Source: Streptomyces exfoliatus (GTDB lineage: Bacteria > Actinomycetota > Actinomycetes > Streptomycetales > Streptomycetaceae). From it: a DNA stretch of 64,000 nt. The DNA is taken from NCBI RefSeq assembly GCF_000725545.1, contig NZ_JNZP01000002.1, forward strand, positions 62,001 through 126,000. The letters run 5' to 3'. Under the pieces are notes generated by a model. That model was not told where the DNA came from and ran no database searches. It worked only from the letters and a program-made list of their open reading frames with translations. Below are positions 57,732 through 64,000 of the stretch, piece by piece. The position numbers and the translations under genes are program-made. The first letter of the stretch is position 1; every line of letters starts with the position of its first letter.

Positions 57732-58931
57732 ATGCCCATCGACGTCACCGCACTCCGGGCCCACTTCCCCTCCCTCGACCACGGGCTCGCCTTCTTCGAC
57801 GGGCCGGGCGGCACCCAGACCCCGCGCCCCGTCGCCGAGGCCATCGCCGCGACGCTCACCGGCCCCCTCTCCAACCGGGGCACGGTCAGCCCGTCCGAGC
57901 GCAACGCCGAGCAGTCCGTCACCGACTTCCGCGCCGCCTACGCCGACCTGCTCCACATGCCCGCGAGCGGCATCGTCCACGGGCGCAGCGCCACCCAGCT
58001 CACGTACGACTTCTCCCGCACCCTGGCCAAGGGCTGGCGGCCGGGGGACGAGATCATCGTGAGCCGCCTCGACCACGACACCAACGTCCGTCCCTGGGTC
58101 CAGGCGGCCGAGCACACGGGAGCGACGGTCCGCTGGATCGACGTCGACCCGGAGACGGCGGAGCTCGACCTCAGGTCGTACGAGCGGGCCCTCTCGTCCC
58201 GGACCCGGGTGGTGGCGGTCACCGCGGCCTCGAACGTCCTGGGCACCAAGCCGCCCGTCCGCCGGATCGCCGACCTGGCCCACGAGGCGGGCGCCCTCGT
58301 GTACGTGGACGGGGTGCACTACGCGGCACACCACCTCGTGGACGTGCCCGCGCTGGGCGCGGACCTGTTCGTGTGCTCGCCGTACAAGTTCCTCGGCCCG
58401 CACTGCGGCGTGCTCGCCGGAGCGCCGGAACTCCTCGAGACCCTCCGCCCGGACAAGCTCCTGCCGTCCTCGGACGCCGTCCCCGAACGCTTCGAGTTCG
58501 GCACCCTGCCGTACGAGATCCTCGCGGGCGCCCGCGCCGCCGTGGACTTCCTCGCCGCGATGGACCCCGGCCCCGGCGTCACGCGCCGGGAGCGGCTGAC
58601 GCGGTCCCTGGCCTCCCTGCACGCACACGAAATGACGCTGCGTACGAGGCTGGAGGAGGGCCTCAGGGACCTCGGCGACGCCGTCACGCTGCACTCGAAG
58701 GCCCAGGACCGCACCCCGACGTTCCTGATGACCCTCGAAGGCCGCGACCCGCGCGAGGCCCAGCTCCACCTGGCCGCCCGCGACGTCCTCGCCACCGCCG
58801 GCCAGTTCTACGCGCACGAGCCGTTCGCCGCGCTGAAGCTGGAGGGCCCCGCCCTGCGGGTCGGTCTGGCGCCCTACAACACGACCGACGACATCGACCG
58901 GCTCCTCGCGGGCCTCGCCGAGTTCCTCTGA
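57732..58931 (+). CDS. Cysteine-desulfurase-like class V aminotransferase
   Basis: A 399-residue fold-type I PLP enzyme of the TIGR01976-type (VC1184-like) subfamily. It begins FPSLDHGLAFFDGPGGTQTP, has SRLDHDTNVRPWV and VDGVHYAAHHLVDV (cofactor Asp and His), and the Schiff-base lysine in FVCSPYKFLGPHCGVLAG. The mobile catalytic cysteine loop of IscS is not evident, so desulfurase activity is unproven. The ATG at 57732 has only a weak ribosome site. Its stop is 3 bp from that of the convergent ABC transporter gene. Given the RiPP-type genes to the right it could be unrelated or could supply sulfur; I cannot tell. Confidence 0.85.
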   Translation: MPIDVTALRAHFPSLDHGLAFFDGPGGTQTPRPVAEAIAATLTGPLSNRGTVSPSERNAEQSVTDFRAAYADLLHMPASGIVHGRSATQLTYDFSRTLAKGWRPGDEIIVSRLDHDTNVRPWVQAAEHTGATVRWIDVDPETAELDLRSYERALSSRTRVVAVTAASNVLGTKPPVRRIADLAHEAGALVYVDGVHYAAHHLVDVPALGADLFVCSPYKFLGPHCGVLAGAPELLETLRPDKLLPSSDAVPERFEFGTLPYEILAGARAAVDFLAAMDPGPGVTRRERLTRSLASLHAHEMTLRTRLEEGLRDLGDAVTLHSKAQDRTPTFLMTLEGRDPREAQLHLAARDVLATAGQFYAHEPFAALKLEGPALRVGLAPYNTTDDIDRLLAGLAEFL

Positions 58932-58934
58932 CGT

Positions 58935-60755
58935 TCAGAAGGGGATGTCGGCGAGGGTGCGGTTGAGGGCACTGTCGGGGCGGCCGGTGAGCTCCTCCCA
59001 CGTGCCCTCCTCGGCGACCCGTCCGGCTTCGAGGACGGCGATGCGGTCCGCGCGGCGGATGGTGGCGCGGCGGTGGGCGATGACGAGGGTCGTCCGTCCT
59101 TCCTCACGGAGCGCGGTGGCGAGTTCGGCGTCGCTCGCGTTGTCCAGGTGGGCGGTGGACTCGTCCAGTACCAGGACTCTCGGCCGCGCCAGGAGCGCGC
59201 GGGCCAGGGCCATCCGGGCCCGCTGGCCTCCGGAGAGGGTGGCGCCGCGCTCGCCGACCGGGGTGCTCAGGGGGGCGATCCGGTCGACGCCGCACCGGCG
59301 GGCCGTCTCGGCGAGGAGGTCGTCGTCGGCCTCGGGGGCGGCGAGCCGCAGGTTGTCGGCGAGGGTGCCGTGGAAGAGGGGCGTCTCCTGGCCCACCAGC
59401 GCGACGGCCCGCCGCAGGTCGGCGTCGCCCACCTCCCGTACGTCGACGGGCGGCCCGTCGGCGGGGATCAGCTGGACCGCCCCGGCTGACGGGTCCCAGA
59501 AGCGGGCCAGGAGGTGGGCACAGGTGGACTTGCCCGCACCCGAGGCGCCGACCAGGGCGAGGGTCTGCCCCGCGGGGACGGTCAGCTCGACGCCGTCGAG
59601 TACGGGGCCGCCGCCGTAGTCGAACCGCACCCGGTGCAGTCGGACGCCCAGCGGGCCGGGGGGAAGCGCGCGGGGAACGGCGGGCGGCGGGGCGAGTGCG
59701 GGGGCCTTGACGGCCGCGCCGACGCGGGCGGCGGCGGCACGCAGGGCCACGGCCTGGCTGAGGGACCTGGCCGACTCCGCGACGGGCCCGAGCACGGCGA
59801 GGGAGAGCGCCATCGCCGCCGGTGCCCAGGCGCCGTGCAGCCGTCCCGAGGTCATGGCGTGTGCCGCGGCGGCCACCACTCCGAGGAGCGCCCCCACGAT
59901 GAGGAGATCGCGGACCGCGGCGGCGCCGGCCTCCCAGGTGGCCTCGGCGCGCTGGGCGTCGCCGACCTGCCGTCCGCGGACCGCCAGTCGGCGGCGGCGT
60001 CCGGTGAGGGCGCCGAAGGCGAGCAGCTCGCGCAGGCCGTCGACGATCTCCACCGTGTCGGCCGAGAGACCGGCGACGGCCGTCCGGGTGCGGGCGCCGC
60101 GTGCCGCGCGCCCGCGGGCCTCGGCGAAGGGGGCCGCGGTGAGCAGCGCCGCGACCGGCAGGACGGCCGCGAGCAGCCAGGGCTCCACCGTGGCGAGGAC
60201 CGCCGCGCCGCCGGTGAAGACCGTACCCGCGGCGAGGAGCTGTGCGGTGGTGTGGGCGTAGAGGAACTCCAGTGCCTCGACGTCGGCCATGGCGGTGGCG
60301 GCGAGGTCGCCGCTGCGCCGGCCGGCGACGCGGGCGGGCGCGCTGCGGGCGAGCCCGTCGAAGACGCGTACGCGCAGCGCGGCGAGGACCCGGTAGGCCA
60401 GGTCGTGCGAGAGGTCCATCTCGCGCCAGGTCATCAGGGCCCGTACGAGCACGAGGGCGGCGAGCGCGGTGACGGTGCCGGACGAGGGGGCCCGGCCTTC
60501 GATGACGGCCGTTCCCACGGTGTGGGCCGCCAGGGTGAGGAGGGTGACGAGGGAGGCCTGCTCGAGGAGGGCGGCGGCGCAGGTGCGGGCCGTCATGGCC
60601 CGGTGCTCGGCGAGGGCGGGGAGCAGCGCGCGCAGGGAGCCGCGCTCGGGCACGACCGCGTCGGGGGCGGTTCCAGCCTCGGTGGCGGTCGCGGTGGCGC
60701 CTCCGGCCTCGGGGGCGGTTCCGGCCTCGGTGGCGGTCGCGGTGATGTCGTTCAT
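58935..60755 (-). CDS. ABC transporter ATP-binding/permease protein, CydC-like
   Basis: A 606-residue half-type exporter. After a repetitive Ala/Thr/Glu head come six membrane helices (about residues 50-330) and an ATPase with Walker A VGASGAGKSTC, signature LSGGQRARMALARALL and Walker B VLVLDEST. CydC-type proteins work with CydD to export cysteine or glutathione, or reduced thiols. No cydAB oxidase genes are present, and the pair lies directly after a SagB-type gene, so it may instead export a peptide product. The start (ATG 60755) overlaps the CydD-like stop. The head contains an in-frame duplication (see the 48-bp-period repeat). Confidence 0.9.
   Translation of the reverse strand: MNDITATATEAGTAPEAGGATATATEAGTAPDAVVPERGSLRALLPALAEHRAMTARTCAAALLEQASLVTLLTLAAHTVGTAVIEGRAPSSGTVTALAALVLVRALMTWREMDLSHDLAYRVLAALRVRVFDGLARSAPARVAGRRSGDLAATAMADVEALEFLYAHTTAQLLAAGTVFTGGAAVLATVEPWLLAAVLPVAALLTAAPFAEARGRAARGARTRTAVAGLSADTVEIVDGLRELLAFGALTGRRRRLAVRGRQVGDAQRAEATWEAGAAAVRDLLIVGALLGVVAAAAHAMTSGRLHGAWAPAAMALSLAVLGPVAESARSLSQAVALRAAAARVGAAVKAPALAPPPAVPRALPPGPLGVRLHRVRFDYGGGPVLDGVELTVPAGQTLALVGASGAGKSTCAHLLARFWDPSAGAVQLIPADGPPVDVREVGDADLRRAVALVGQETPLFHGTLADNLRLAAPEADDDLLAETARRCGVDRIAPLSTPVGERGATLSGGQRARMALARALLARPRVLVLDESTAHLDNASDAELATALREEGRTTLVIAHRRATIRRADRIAVLEAGRVAEEGTWEELTGRPDSALNRTLADIPF
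60661..60744. repeat. 48-bp-period direct repeat coding the N-terminus of the CydC-like protein
   Basis: A 36-bp sequence at 60661-60696 recurs at 60709-60744 with one difference. The 48-bp period is 16 codons, so it stays in frame and gives the twin ATATEAGTAP segments at the start of the protein. It looks like a recent duplication. Confidence 0.75.
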
Positions 60756-62491
60756 GCGGCGAGTTCTCCCGGGTGGGTGCGGCCGGCCTCGACGAGGCGC
60801 GCGTAGACGCCGCCGGCCGCGACCAGGCCCGTGTGGTCGCCGACGGCGTCGACCCGTCCCGCGTCGAGGACGACGATGTGGTCGGCGTGGCGGACGGCGG
60901 CGAGCCGGTGGGCGATCACCAGGACGGTGCGGTCGCCGACGGCGTTCAGCAGTTCCCGGACGATGTCCGCCTCGCGGCGTTCGTCGACCGAGCTGGTCGC
61001 CTCGTCGAGGACGAGCACGGGGGCGTCCGCGAGGAGGGCCCGCGCGAGGGCGAGCCGCTGTCGCTGCCCGCCGGACAGGGTGGCGCCGCGCTCGCCGAGG
61101 ACGGTGGCGTAGCCGTCGGGGAGGGCGGCGATCTCGTCGTGGACGCCCGCCACGCGCGCCGCCGCCGTCAGGTCCTCGTCCGCGGCGTCCGGCCGGGCCA
61201 TGCGCAGGTTGTCGGCGATCGTGGCGTGGAAGAGGTACGTGTCCTGCGACACCACGGCGACGCCCTGCCGTAGCGCGTCCAGGGAGTACTCGTCGGTGCG
61301 GCGCCCGTCGAGCGTGATCCGGCCTTCGTGCGGGTCGTGGTGGCGCAGGAGCAGGGCGAGCAGGGTGGACTTCCCGGCGCCGGACGGGCCGACGATCGCG
61401 GTGGTGCGTCCCGCCGGTGCGGTGAAGGAGACTCCGTGGAGGGCGGGTTCCGGTGCGCCTTCGTAGCTGAACCGGACGCTGTCGAAGCGGAGTTCCGGGG
61501 GTGCCTGCCACTGCCCGGAGGCGGTCCCGGTGTCGTGGACGGCGGGTTCGGCGGTGCGCAGCGCCGCGATCCCGTCGGCGGCCGACGCGCCCAGGTATCC
61601 GGCGTGCCATTCGCGCGCGAGGTCCCGGACCGGCCGGAAGCATTCGGAGGCGAGGAGCAGCACCAGGTAGGTGCCGGTCGCGGTGGTCGATCCGCTGACG
61701 GCCGACCAGCAGGCGAGGAGCGCGGCGGCCGCGGTGCCGCCCTGGATGGCGAGGTCGGTGATGCCGGTGTCGACCAGGGAGACGCGCAGTTTGGCGACGG
61801 TCGCCCGGTGCAGTGCCGCCGAGCGCTTCTCCAGTCGTTCGCGGGTGCGGCCGACCGCGCCCGCGGCCCGCAGGGCGGGCATGCCCTGCAGGGCTTCCAG
61901 GTAGTCGGCGCCCAGCCCTTCGTATGTGTCCCAGTGCTCCTTGCCGCGGGCGGCGAGGAGGCGGTCCCAGGCGCGGGGACCGGCCAGGGCGAGCAGCAGG
62001 GCGGGGACGAGACCGAGCAGCGCCGTCGGTTCCACGGCGGCCAGGGCGACGAGCACCAGGGGTGGCACGGTCAGGGTGATGAGGAGCTGGGGCAGGTAGC
62101 GGGAGACGTAGGCGTCGACGCCCTCGACGCCGTCGACGAGGGTGGTGCGGACGGCTCCGGCCCGCGCGGTGGTCAGGTGGGCGGGGCCCAGGCGGCCCAG
62201 GTGGGCGAGGAGTTCGTCCCGCAGGGCCACCCGGACCTCTGCCCCGGCGCGGGTGGCGGTGCGCCGCTGCCAGGTGCCGAGCCCCGCGCGGGCGGTGACG
62301 ACGGCGAGCACCCCGGCCAGCAGCCAGGGGACTTGTCCGGTGTGACCGCGGGCGAGGTGGGCGAGTGCGACGGCCAGCAGGACCGCCTGTCCCAGGTGGG
62401 TGAGGGTCACGGCACCTTGCAGGAGGGTGGCGGTGAGCAGCGGGCGCCGGGCGCGGAGGGCGGCGCGGCGCAGCTCGGGGTGGACGATCAT
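60752..62491 (-). CDS. ABC transporter ATP-binding/permease protein, CydD-like
   Basis: A 579-residue half exporter. Six membrane helices (about residues 20-300) precede an ATPase with IVGPSGAGKSTLLALLLRHHDP, signature LSGGQRQRLALARALL and Walker B VLVLDEATSSVD; all catalytic motifs are intact. It dimerises with the CydC-like protein. The ATG at 62491 follows a GGAGAA site and lies 67 bp after the SagB-type stop. By position it belongs to the YcaO/SagB cluster at the window edge, so it may export the mature RiPP or its leader. Confidence 0.9.
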   Translation of the reverse strand: MIVHPELRRAALRARRPLLTATLLQGAVTLTHLGQAVLLAVALAHLARGHTGQVPWLLAGVLAVVTARAGLGTWQRRTATRAGAEVRVALRDELLAHLGRLGPAHLTTARAGAVRTTLVDGVEGVDAYVSRYLPQLLITLTVPPLVLVALAAVEPTALLGLVPALLLALAGPRAWDRLLAARGKEHWDTYEGLGADYLEALQGMPALRAAGAVGRTRERLEKRSAALHRATVAKLRVSLVDTGITDLAIQGGTAAAALLACWSAVSGSTTATGTYLVLLLASECFRPVRDLAREWHAGYLGASAADGIAALRTAEPAVHDTGTASGQWQAPPELRFDSVRFSYEGAPEPALHGVSFTAPAGRTTAIVGPSGAGKSTLLALLLRHHDPHEGRITLDGRRTDEYSLDALRQGVAVVSQDTYLFHATIADNLRMARPDAADEDLTAAARVAGVHDEIAALPDGYATVLGERGATLSGGQRQRLALARALLADAPVLVLDEATSSVDERREADIVRELLNAVGDRTVLVIAHRLAAVRHADHIVVLDAGRVDAVGDHTGLVAAGGVYARLVEAGRTHPGELAA

Positions 62492-62558
62492 GCGGTGTTC
62501 TCCTCGTCGGCGTGGAGGGTGCCCGAGTGGTGTCTTGTCGATCAGTCGGGTCGTCGGA

Positions 62559-63731
62559 TCAGCGGCCGCGAGCCCGGTCCGACCGGCGGGACGACCCCAG
62601 GGCCAGGCCGTGGACGATCCAGTCCTGGCCGGGTGGGGCGCCGAGCGCCGCGCCGAGGTCGGCCTGCTGCCAGGAACCCACGGGCCGGGCGGCGAGGCCG
62701 TGGCGCCTGGCGGTGACATGGGCGAGGTGGACGGCGAGTCCGGCCCGCAGGTGGGTGCGGCGGATGTGCGCGTCGTCGGAGTCCGCGGGGCAGCCGCGGG
62801 CGAGCAGGACGGCGCCCGCGTCCGCGATCCAGGCCTGGCCCGCCGCCCAGGCCGCGAGCGTCGGGCGGGCCTCGCCTGCGGCGCACCGCCGTGGTGCCGC
62901 GCCGTCGGGGGCCGGTTCCATCAGGCCGGGCTCGGGGCCGCCGACGGCGGCGCACCAGCGCAGGTCGCCGCCGCCCGACCGGACGGCGGTGGCGAGGACC
63001 GCCCGCAGCGCCTCGGGGCTCGGGGTGCCGCTGAGCGGCGGCGGGTCGCTCCGGCGGGCGAGCAGCTCCTCGGACGTGGGCGCGCCGTACGGCGGGCGGT
63101 CGGGCCGGCGGGCCGGGCCCGGCGGGGGAACGCGTACGGCGGCGAGGGGGCTCGTCGTGTGTCCGTCGAGCCGGAGTCCGGGCTCCGCCGTCCCCAGCGC
63201 CCGGGCCGCGAGGAGCAGCGCCGCGGCGGCGTGTCCGGTGTCGAGGAGGAGGAGCGGCATGGCGCGGTGGCCGTAGTGGGAGGCCGTGCGCCGTGCGGTG
63301 ACGGAGAGTTCGGCGGTCAGGCCCGGCGGCGTGCCGTCGGGCTCCTCGCCGAGGCGGTGGACGCGGTGGCGCAGTGGGTCGTAGCCGTAGCGGCCGGGGG
63401 GCAGCGAGCAGCCGGCGCCCACGACGAGTGCGGTGTCCACCGGGTGCAGGGCGCCTGCGGAGGCTGCCGGCCGCAGCCTTCCCGAGTCGTCCGACGCGGC
63501 CAGGGAGAGCCGCAGCAGGGCCCGCACATCGAGCTCCGCCGGGCCGCCCTCCGGGATCGTCAGCGGTGGCCCCGGCCAGGCGGGGACGGCCGGTCCCGCG
63601 GGTGTGTCGGGGCCGGGGCGGCGCGGGGAGCGGGCGAGGGCGAGGGCGGCGGTGAGGTTCTCGGGGTACGGGTCGGGGCGATGGGCGGCCACCGGGCGGC
63701 GCACGTCGGGGTGTTCCACGGTGGTCCTCAC
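62559..63731 (-). CDS. SagB-type FMN-dependent dehydrogenase (nitroreductase fold, azoline oxidase)
   Basis: A 390-residue nitroreductase-like protein with two related halves. RLRPAASAGALHPVDTALVV near residue 90 matches the RxxPSAGALHPxE motif of SagB/McbC-type enzymes; the second half has WQQADLGAALGAPPGQDWIVHGLALG, the FMN-site end. Such proteins oxidise azolines to azoles in TOMM/LAP peptides. The normal Tyr/Lys pair of SagB was not checked in detail. The GTG at 63731 overlaps the YcaO stop, which shows that the two are coupled. This supports a RiPP function. Confidence 0.85.
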   Translation of the reverse strand: MRTTVEHPDVRRPVAAHRPDPYPENLTAALALARSPRRPGPDTPAGPAVPAWPGPPLTIPEGGPAELDVRALLRLSLAASDDSGRLRPAASAGALHPVDTALVVGAGCSLPPGRYGYDPLRHRVHRLGEEPDGTPPGLTAELSVTARRTASHYGHRAMPLLLLDTGHAAAALLLAARALGTAEPGLRLDGHTTSPLAAVRVPPPGPARRPDRPPYGAPTSEELLARRSDPPPLSGTPSPEALRAVLATAVRSGGGDLRWCAAVGGPEPGLMEPAPDGAAPRRCAAGEARPTLAAWAAGQAWIADAGAVLLARGCPADSDDAHIRRTHLRAGLAVHLAHVTARRHGLAARPVGSWQQADLGAALGAPPGQDWIVHGLALGSSRRSDRARGR

Positions 63732-64000
63732 ATGTGCGGCGGAGGCGCGAGGGTGAAGTCCTCGGGCGCGTGCGGCGCGGTCGGCCGCCAGCCGCGCCGG
63801 ACGGCTTCGACCGCGAGCCTGGGGCAGCCGAAGTAGCCGAAGGCGGCGGGGGCGTTGGGGAGGAGTCCTGAGACGAGGACCCGGGCCACCCGCAGGGACG
63901 TCTCGGCCACGTCCTCGGTGGTCAGGTCGAAGGTCATGAGGCGGTGGCCCCCGGTGCGCAGCGCGCGCTCGAGGCGTTCGCGGCTGCCGGGTTCCACCGC
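63728..64000 (-). CDS. C-terminus of a YcaO-type cyclodehydratase (partial)
   Basis: About 90 codons at the window edge; the rest lies beyond base 64000. FDLTTEDVAETSLRVARVLVSGLLPNAPAAFGYFGCPRLAVEA matches the YcaO C-terminal region (DLTTPDVxxxGLxVVRVxVPGLxP). The end, DFTLAPPPHM, is proline-rich, as in many azoline-forming YcaO proteins whose C-terminus inserts into the active site. YcaO enzymes activate peptide backbones with ATP to form thiazolines or oxazolines. It heads the group YcaO-SagB-CydDC on the minus strand. Confidence 0.8.
   Translation of the reverse strand, partial: AVEPGSRERLERALRTGGHRLMTFDLTTEDVAETSLRVARVLVSGLLPNAPAAFGYFGCPRLAVEAVRRGWRPTAPHAPEDFTLAPPPHM

Noticed and set aside
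60661..60744. CRISPR-like repeat
   Set aside because: There are only two units, lying inside a coding frame, with no spacer variety or cas genes.
58935..62491. Cytochrome bd assembly cydDC operon
   Set aside because: No cydA or cydB gene is present, and the pair follows a SagB-type gene. I keep CydDC-like only as a family name.
1..64000. tRNA, rRNA or riboswitch genes
   Set aside because: I looked for tRNA-like cloverleaf ends, rRNA signatures and common riboswitch cores and saw none. A covariance-model search would be decisive.

Overview
The window is a piece of a Streptomyces (or very close relative) chromosome. The support is high-GC DNA with strong third-position GC bias, many GTG/TTG starts with GGAGG-type ribosome sites, 4-base GTGA/ATGA start-stop overlaps, rare TTA codons confined to regulators, and actinobacterial families (DUF6421, DUF6986, DUF5134, Ddn-type F420 proteins, SARP and LuxR regulators). 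I see no rRNA, tRNA, CRISPR array, transposase gene or prophage.

Bases 1-37981 are ordinary chromosomal genes. In order they are: a partial mycothiol-dependent isomerase; a relic fusing a sensor kinase start to a response regulator end; a TetR/Ddn pair; a geranylgeranyl-reductase-family flavoprotein; an M20 peptidase; a kinase-NUDIX fusion; a divergent ROK/LacI pair; a 167-bp MITE-like element; a DUF6986 aldolase-like protein; EtfB-EtfA; a flavin reductase with a candidate leader peptide; thioredoxin; acyltransferase; a B3/4 protein; a translationally coupled DUF6421-SDR-threonine aldolase operon; M56 peptidase and PAP2; a TetR regulator; an LVIVD propeller protein; DUF305; a divergent ArsR/Old Yellow Enzyme pair with twin operators; a BNR-repeat protein; uracil-DNA glycosylase; a GlcNAc-kinase-like protein; a lactonase; a FUSC protein; a secreted PL8 lyase; and a class E/F sortase.

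Bases 38281-54728 form a compact and unusual NRPS biosynthetic locus. One forward gene string encodes a heme-oxygenase-like di-iron enzyme, a PF10014-type Fe/2-oxoglutarate amino acid hydroxylase, a DapF-like protein whose two catalytic cysteines are both serine, a class I aminotransferase, a C-A-T NRPS, a serine-hydroxymethyltransferase homologue, a second NRPS with a truncated condensation domain (vestigial C-A-T), a stand-alone thioesterase and an MFS exporter. From NRPS1 onward, and between the DapF-like protein and the aminotransferase, neighbouring genes overlap. A SARP and a LuxR-type regulator follow on the other strand, and both carry TTA codons (two and one), so the locus is probably bldA-dependent. 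The simplest reading, which is inference, is a dipeptide-size product built from a redox-modified, possibly isomerised amino acid plus a second residue linked to the SHMT homologue. I do not recognise the combination as a described pathway.

Beyond a 1.3-kb stretch without a convincing gene lies an M28-family secreted protein that has lost several catalytic zinc-site residues. It is followed by a cysteine-desulfurase-like PLP protein. At the right edge, on the minus strand, is the tail of a second cluster: the C-terminus of a YcaO cyclodehydratase, a SagB-type dehydrogenase and a CydDC-like ABC exporter pair. This is probably an azole-modified RiPP locus continuing outside the window.
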